A stretch of 64,000 bases of DNA, from positions 35,025,182 to 35,089,181 of the forward strand of contig OX344749.2 of NCBI GenBank assembly GCA_947034885.2, in the 5' to 3' direction. The DNA comes from Thuidium tamariscinum. Taxonomy: Eukaryota > Streptophyta > Bryopsida > Hypnales > Thuidiaceae. The position numbers and the translations under genes are program-made. The notes beneath the pieces are model-generated. The model saw only the letters and a list, made by a program, of their open reading frames with translations. It had not been told where the DNA came from and did no database searches. Shown in pieces: positions 58,111 through 64,000 of the stretch (the first letter of the stretch is position 1; each line of letters opens with the position of its first letter).

Positions 58111-59100
58111 GATGTGGAAATATTTGATTTACTTTTTCAAGAAAGGATTGAAAATTATGAGATTTAGTATATAATTCAATTACTTAAAGAATACAGCATA
58201 ATCTTTATCAAAAGAATGAATTTAATTTAGTATTACAATATTATAGAAGAGAAATTTCTATTTCAAATTTTTCATTAGATCTTGATTATGTTGTCATTTA
58301 TGTGGAGAATAAAATTGGATAACGCATTCCTACAGTGCAACATCATCATGAATGGTTTTAAAATTTAAAATTTTGTTCATATGTAGGTGAGTTGTTTGTC
58401 CTATTTGTCTTTCGAAATTCATGATTATTCATGTCAATAATGATTTCTCTCGCTAGAAATGTAATATTATGTTTTTTCAAAATGCATTGAAAATTTAGGC
58501 TAACACCATACTAATGAATACATCAATACTATAGTTGACAGAAGAATGAAAAAATAGAATATGGTATAGTCTATCAAAGAGTGTCCTTTATTCTTAAGCA
58601 TATTCAAGAATTTCACTTGGAATCCCTACCTATTGCTGTCACTCTATCATTTTCAATTCTTAAAGATCTACATATCAATGTTGTGATCCAATAAGACAAA
58701 AACATCTTGTCCTATAGTATCTACCTTTTTTTTATTGAAAATGTCTTGTCTCACTCTACAGATTCAAAATTTGCATTAACCATCACTAAAGCTTTTCAGG
58801 TGGTAAAAATATTCTCTAAAAAAGTATTTAGTAGAAATATGAAATTGTACAGACCTTCAAATCAAAGGCTCTGCTCTATACACTATACACTTACGAGACA
58901 TCATTAGATGTATCTCTAACTAGTAGTGGAACTTTGCACCTTTGCCTTCCTATCTTTAAAACCTAAACCCCATACAGTATTAGATATGAGATGACTATGT
59001 AGAAACTGTGGAGAATATCATATATTCTAGTGCACTCTTAGAAGTTGCGAGAAGTGGCAAACATAGGATGCAACATTGAAACAAAGGAAGTTTGTAAAGG
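58111..59100. other. AT-rich spacer
   Basis: Only chance ORFs are present and no paired ends were recognised. Confidence 0.3.
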
Positions 59101-59103
59101 ATC

Positions 59104-59323
59104 TTACGGATGCAAAGTCCAGGGCTCTTCCACCTTCCTCCATGCTTGTATTGTTTGCGTAAGTCTCTTGAACTGCTTCAGTGTTGTCTAGAAGGTCCTC
59201 CTCCTGCCCAGCACTCCCTCCTTCAAAGCAAAGAGATTGTCGTAGATCTCCTGCATTTTGTGATAACTTCAAATAACTTCTCAGTCCCTTTAGCTCATGT
59301 GTTAGCCGGCTAGGAAAATCCAT
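59104..59323 (-). CDS. First exon of an unrecognised gene, or a gene fragment
   Basis: ATG at 59323 opens a 73-codon frame. It begins MDFPSRLTHELKGL, is rich in Glu/Gly/Ser and ends before GTAAGATCC, a good donor. Composition is coding-like. No second exon was found downstream on the minus strand, where the sequence turns AT-rich, so it may be a fragment carried by the segmental duplication. Copy A near 5.35-5.43 kb keeps the ATG and MDSPS start but is broken soon after. The copia element lies about 57 bp upstream of the ATG. The product is unknown. Confidence 0.3.
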
Positions 59324-59380
59324 AATCAGATCTCTGTATTAGCCAGGAGAAGAGTAATTTGGGTTCATTTCAGTTGATAT

Positions 59381-59557
59381 TGTTGTGATGGATAGCCAAA
59401 AGCAAGACACACAACCCTAGAACTCAAGGAAGTAAAACCAACAACTATATTGTAAGGCTTTGGAGATACATTTATATAAGAAGATATGAACCCTCGGTAG
59501 GAGGGTACCATAAATATCATCCATATAACTAGGATCGTTTATCATCTTCTCTCAACA
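59381..59557 (-). repeat. Copia LTR, left copy
   Basis: TGTTGTGATGG to TCTCAACA, 177 bp, preceded by the target copy GATAT. It is the 3' LTR in the element's own orientation. Confidence 0.9.
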
Positions 59558-62407
59558 CTCCTCCTCAATCCTAGGTTACCTTGTTAAAAAACTTAATTGT
59601 GACAAAAACCTTTGTAAAGAAAATTCACAGAAAGAAAAAGAGTGTAATCTAATGTGAAGTGAAATCTTGAAGAGACCTCATACCGGCTTCCTAAACTAAT
59701 CATTTATGAGTATAAGCCAAGAGTGCCTTCATAAGTAAATCTGCAATGTTATGAGAAGATTGAACCTTCTCCACTTTAATTTCTCGTGCTTCAATAAGGT
59801 CTTGAGTAAATCCAAAGATCTGTGGACTAATGTGCTTGGTCCGATTAGCCCTGATGAATCCGCCTATAACTTGTGCCACGCATGCCGCATTGTCTTCATG
59901 AATCACTGTTGGCTCCATACTTTGATTGAATTCACATTGGTGTGAAATGATCTTGTGAATTGTCTTCAACCAAACTGCTTCTCTTGTCGCCTCATGAAAC
60001 ACAATCAACTCCGCATGGTTGGTTGATGTAGCTGTCACTATTTGCTTCACTGACTTCCAAGATATAGGTGCATTATTACAAAGAAAGATATAACCTGTTT
60101 GTGACTTGCCGGTGTTTTCATCTGATTTGAAACCAGCATCCGCATATCCGACTAAATTTGATGTTGCGCTCTTGGTGTAGTGAAGCCCTAAGTCTTCTGT
60201 TCCACGGAGATACCAAAATAGATGCTTGATTCCATTCCAGTGTCATATTGTAGGCTTCTGACTGTGGCGAGCTAAAATATTTGTTGCAAATGCTATGTCT
60301 GGTCGAGTATAAGTGGATAAATACAATAATGCTCCGACCGTTGTGAGGTACCGTTGCTTGTCATATTCCTCCTCCTCCTCGTAAGGGCGGTACGGGTCAT
60401 CATGCGTCTTACTCCGACCAACCATGGGTGCAGACAGAGCATTGGCTTGATGCATATGGAAATGTTTCAATAAACGTTGAGTGTACACCGTTTGGTGAAG
60501 AAATTTACTACCATCAGGTAGGTGTGAGATCTGAATAGTCTAGCTGCATGTAAAACTGCATGCCCCCACATTGTAGTGGGCAACTGGGCATGAATCAATA
60601 AAGGCCGAGTAATAAGCTGGATCTTCTTGATATACACCTCCGCCAATCCATTTTGTGAATGCTCATACAGTATAGAGTATGTCAATGAAATCCCATTGGC
60701 AATACAATAATCCTCAAAAGTATAAGAATGAAATTCTTGGGCATTATCCATCCGTAAACTCTTCATGGGATTGTCCGGATAATGAGCTTGAAATTTAATA
60801 AGCATTGCCAAGAACTTGGAAAATACCAAGTTTCGAGTGCTGAGCAAAGACACCTCTACATGTTGGCTCGAATCATCAACCAATACAAGAAAATATCGAA
60901 ATGGACCGGAAGCTGGAGTAATGGGTCCGCATATGTCACCTTGTAGGCGCTCCAATATAGGGGGAAGTTCCGTTGGTAACTTCCAATAAGATGGGCGCTT
61001 AATAAATTTGCCTTGTCAACATGCTCCACAGCTTCCAACTTTGTCAGCATCACTTGTGCTCAAAGTATATCCTTCCAATAATGGTATCATTTTTCTCATG
61101 AGAGTGGTACCTAGATGGCCCAACCAACTATGCCACAATCCAATCTTAGTTGGAGGTGGGAGTACCAAAGCAGAGCCTCGTGGGTTGCTTTCACATAATA
61201 GTCCATGAGCTGCTTTTGCAGTAACATAGATTGCCTGGCCATAGCCTGAGGTCCTGGACTCTTCATCAACTCCCGCCGCAGAGGAGAAGTGGAAAGATGC
61301 TTGCGGAGGACTTATAAATATCTCGTATAGGCTAGTAACTTCTGCTTTCGCAGTGGCAAGGCGGTACCTTCCTTGCCTGAGTACCAATACCTCTTCATGG
61401 TTGTCCACATCAGTGGAGACATCAATTCCATTGGCCCGCAAATCACGGTAGCTGATCAGGCTCCGGGGGGCATCAGAGGCATATATAGCCTTTTTACATA
61501 GGAGGGGGTCCCCCTAGGCAATACTATAGTTGCCTGGCCCTCTTGGAACCGAAAGTTCCGACTTCCAGCAATTGTGACTATATCACAAGTTTGCCAGGTG
61601 GCTCTATGGCCAGAAAATGTGAAATACTTTGGATTACTATGTAAGTTTCGGTATTTAGCTCAGAAGAAGGAGGGGCATCTAAGGTATGAGCCTCCCTCTT
61701 TTCGTTTCTAAGTTGTTGTAACTCCTCATACATACTCACAAAATACTGAGAAGTGCGGCAGTCCCTGGCAATATACCCTTGGCAGCCGCACTTGTGACAA
61801 GTACGCTTGTCACGGTTGTCACGAAAAGAGGACTTCTTTTCGGCGTTCCTATCAAAAGATTTTTCATATGGTCGAAATGAACAATTTGAGTTTTGAGTAG
61901 ACAATGAAACTCTATCAGAAGATAGTTTAGAGAATTTGGACTTATCTCTAGGGTGTCGCCGTGTTAGTGATCGCTCCCGTTGTTGCTTGTTTCCTCGTGG
62001 CTGTCGCCTCGAGATCTCAGAGGTGTGAGCCTCCCGGGCGGGTTTTGCTTCTACGTTCTTGAGAAGAAGTTGGTGCTCCTTTTCAGCAAGTAAAAGGTAG
62101 GACATTAGTTCGGAATGAGTCTTAAACTTCATGTTTCTATACTATTGAGCTAAAAGAGTAGAAGCCGTAGGAAAAATAGATAGGGTTTTATCTATCAATT
62201 CTCTATCTGTAATCTTATCTTCACAAAGACGAAGCTAAGCAGTAATGCGATGCAATTCACTATTGAATGAAAGGAGATAAGGAAAATCAAGAACACGAAG
62301 AGAAATCCACTCATTTCGAGCTTGAGGAAGAAAGATAGTGCGCTCATGATAAAACCAAGTGTGAAGTTGACACCATAGCTTCGCCGGGTTGTCAACTTGG
62401 ATGTATT

Positions 62408-62627
62408 CACTAGAAGAAAACCATGTTAAAATCCCTGAAAACACGTCATGTAGTTTGTGTTGAGTTCCTGTTTCAAAACGCAGTCAAAATGCAGTCCAAA
62501 CGCAAAAAAAATGCTTTTTCTGCATTTTTTTGCGTTTAGACTGCATTTTGACTCCGTTTTGAAACAGGAACTCAACACAAACTACATGACGTGTTTTCAG
62601 GGATTTTAACATGGTTTTCTTCTAGTA
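62408..62627. mobile_element. CACTA-type foldback MITE inserted in the copia gag region
   Basis: The left end CACTAGAAGAAAACCATG is mirrored at the right. The two arms of about 105 bp are nearly exact reverse complements. ATT lies on both sides (62405-62407, 62628-62630), the 3-bp duplication of CACTA elements. The arms differ at so few sites that it is probably younger than the host element. Confidence 0.8.
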
Positions 62628-62950
62628 ATTGTTGTCGAAGAGAGGTGTGAAGGTGGCGGCGAAGAACAAGCAAAGCTTTCCACTTGGATGACATTGGAAA
62701 ATCCTCCTCCGATTCATCATCGATCGCATTGTCCAACTCCTCTGAATAAAAGTACGCTTTCACATCTATACTCCACTCCATGTAATTGCTACCATCTGCT
62801 TCAAGAGCATCAAACAAAAGTGGTTGTACTCGGGAGCTACTCTCCCGCGGTGACTTCTTATCCGCCATAGCTATCATAGCTAAAGACAATAGTGGAAAAG
62901 AAAATAGAAAAAGAGAATAGCAAAACGAGAGACAAATTGTGTTGATAATG

Positions 62951-63127
62951 TGTTGTGATGGATAGCCAAAAGCAAGACACACAATCCTAGAACTCAAGGA
63001 AGTAAAACCAACAACTGTATTGTAAGGCTTTGGAGATACATTTATACAGGAAGATATGAACCCTCGGTAGGAGGGTACTATGAATATCATCCATATAACT
63101 AGGATCGTTTATCATCCTATCTCAACA
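62951..63127 (-). repeat. Copia LTR, right copy
   Basis: It has the same 177 bp as the left copy with about eight differences, followed by the target copy GATAT. It is the 5' LTR in the element's own orientation. Confidence 0.9.
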
Positions 63128-63821
63128 GATATCAACTGACTAATCCAATCAACATCATGTGATCAACCCATTAAGTTAGAGGATCAGGCATTCAGCCATG
63201 TTGAATACCTCAACCAACCCCATTGGGTCCCCAAAACAATTTCTTCTGAAATTATTTCGTCCATCTGAGTTCATGTAACTAAGCATGTTTGGGTATTCGA
63301 GTTTGCATATACACACTTTATATTGTCTAAATTGAAAAACTATCAAAATTAAGTTGTAATGAACGGTCAAGTATTTGATGAAACTAAATTGTAATAAAGC
63401 AATTAGTTTTACTCATTGTACCCAATCATTGTCCAATGGTTTATCATTATGAGTTTTTTGAAAAAAATGTCCTTGTATTGATTTGTGTCTATTTATTCAT
63501 AGAGCAAACAAGAATAATTAATAGGGCAAAAACAATATTCCAAATAGTAACAAGGACTATATCACTATGTGTGTGGACAAGAAAAAAGTGAAAACAAATG
63601 AATAAAGATTAAGGACAACTAAGAACTTGTTGAGATAAACATAGAACTATGTTTAGAGGTTTAACTCTTTACATACATACATACATATACGCATATCATA
63701 GCAAAGTATTACTTAGCCTACTAATGTAAGGGATATAAGAATCCCACTATTTTAGCCATTGTCTAACTTACCACTTCCTTAAGATATAGTTCTAATTATC
63801 TTTCTTGTGACTACCATTTAA

Positions 63822-64000
63822 CCCCTAAAGCCCTAGAGTGTGTTTTTTGGCATTATAAAATTTTTGGGCAGCTCACTACAAATGGAGTTTGTTTGTTTTT
63901 TTTGCTAAAATTTTTACACAAGATGTGCCCAAGGAGTATCTTTAAGGCCCAACAATTTTCGTAACTTTTAACTTTGTGGTTAAGAAGTTATGACATGATA
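63822..64000 (+). mobile_element. TTAA-family element, left part, open at window end
   Basis: CCCCTAAAGCCC follows TTAA (63818-63821), and the sequence continues like 34230 onward (TTTTTGGGCAGCTCACTAC). The empty site is at 7462-7465. The right end is beyond the window. Confidence 0.75.

Larger units (their letters stand above)
59381..63127 (-). mobile_element. Ty1/copia LTR retrotransposon, broken fossil
   Basis: Two 177-bp LTRs (59381-59557, 62951-63127) start TGTTG and end CAACA, and GATAT is duplicated outside (59376-59380, 63128-63132). Read on the minus strand, the visible parts in copia order are a gag region with a CCHC knuckle (CHKCGCQGYIARDC), the integrase core, the end of the reverse transcriptase and RNase H. 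A purine-rich tract (GATTGAGGAGGAG) precedes the 3' LTR. At 3.75 kb it is shorter than usual copia elements, and its reading frames carry several breaks. The LTRs differ at about 8 of 177 sites, suggesting an insertion of a few million years at ordinary plant rates. Confidence 0.9.
59261..63821 (+). repeat. Segmental duplication, copy B
   Basis: Outside the copia element it matches 5349-7465. It holds the uninterrupted TTAA target (63349-63352) of the element at 6060-6999. It ends in a TTAA that is filled by another element at 63822, whose position in copy A (7462-7465) is empty. Confidence 0.8.

Overview
The window looks like nuclear DNA of a land plant. The evidence is CACTA-type miniature elements with 3-bp target duplications, a Ty1/copia element, a Ty3-type LTR followed by an initiator-Met-tRNA-like primer site, and plant-style short introns. 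The composition is AT-rich and gene-poor, and most bases belong to nested non-autonomous DNA transposons. I cannot name the species; a non-seed plant is possible but not shown. No rRNA, tRNA or CRISPR array was seen.

Three loci carry credible coding sequence. (1) At 50.3-54.8 kb (minus strand) is a ten-exon gene with an N-terminal ParB/sulfiredoxin-like DGNHR box, a charged coiled-coil middle and a C-terminal beta-class DNA methyltransferase-like domain. This copy is decayed. The last two exons of a second family member lie at the very start of the window (1-411, plus strand). (2) At 23.1-26.6 kb (minus strand) is a secreted helical protein gene. An internal tandem duplication of about 1.27 kb repeated an exon pair in phase, giving a predicted two-repeat protein. 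(3) A short exon of unknown function lies at 59.1-59.3 kb.

Layout. 1-8.5 kb holds the family-member end, dispersed repeats and one copy (5.35-7.46 kb) of a segmental duplication. 8.6-11.4 kb is a TGACT-rich CACTA-like element holding two nested elements. 12.2-13 kb is a relic with a MITE. 15.2-16 kb is an element of the GGGTGATTGC family. 16.2-19.1 kb is a Ty3-type LTR and leader without visible coding parts. 20.1-20.7 kb is a second TGACT-rich CACTA end. 23-26.6 kb is the secreted-protein gene. 27.5-31.5 kb is a cluster of GGGTGATTGC elements, three nested one in another. 33-38 kb has TTAA-flanked and GGGTGATTGC elements. 38.7-40.3 kb is a duplicated block split by a LINE fragment. 41.4-42.75 kb is a 1.4-kb foldback element. 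44.5-49.6 kb is more nested repeats. 50.3-55.5 kb is the ParB/methyltransferase-like locus. 56.3-58.1 kb is a GC-richer island with hairpins. 59.3-63.8 kb is the second copy of the segmental duplication, holding a broken copia element.

The two copies of the segmental duplication serve as filled and empty sites for each other. This fixes the ends and target duplications of the copia element and of one TTAA-family element directly from the sequence; for a second TTAA-family element it fixes the left end only. The mobile-element calls rest on such paired ends and flanks, the gene calls on reading-frame and splice-phase consistency. No database search was possible.
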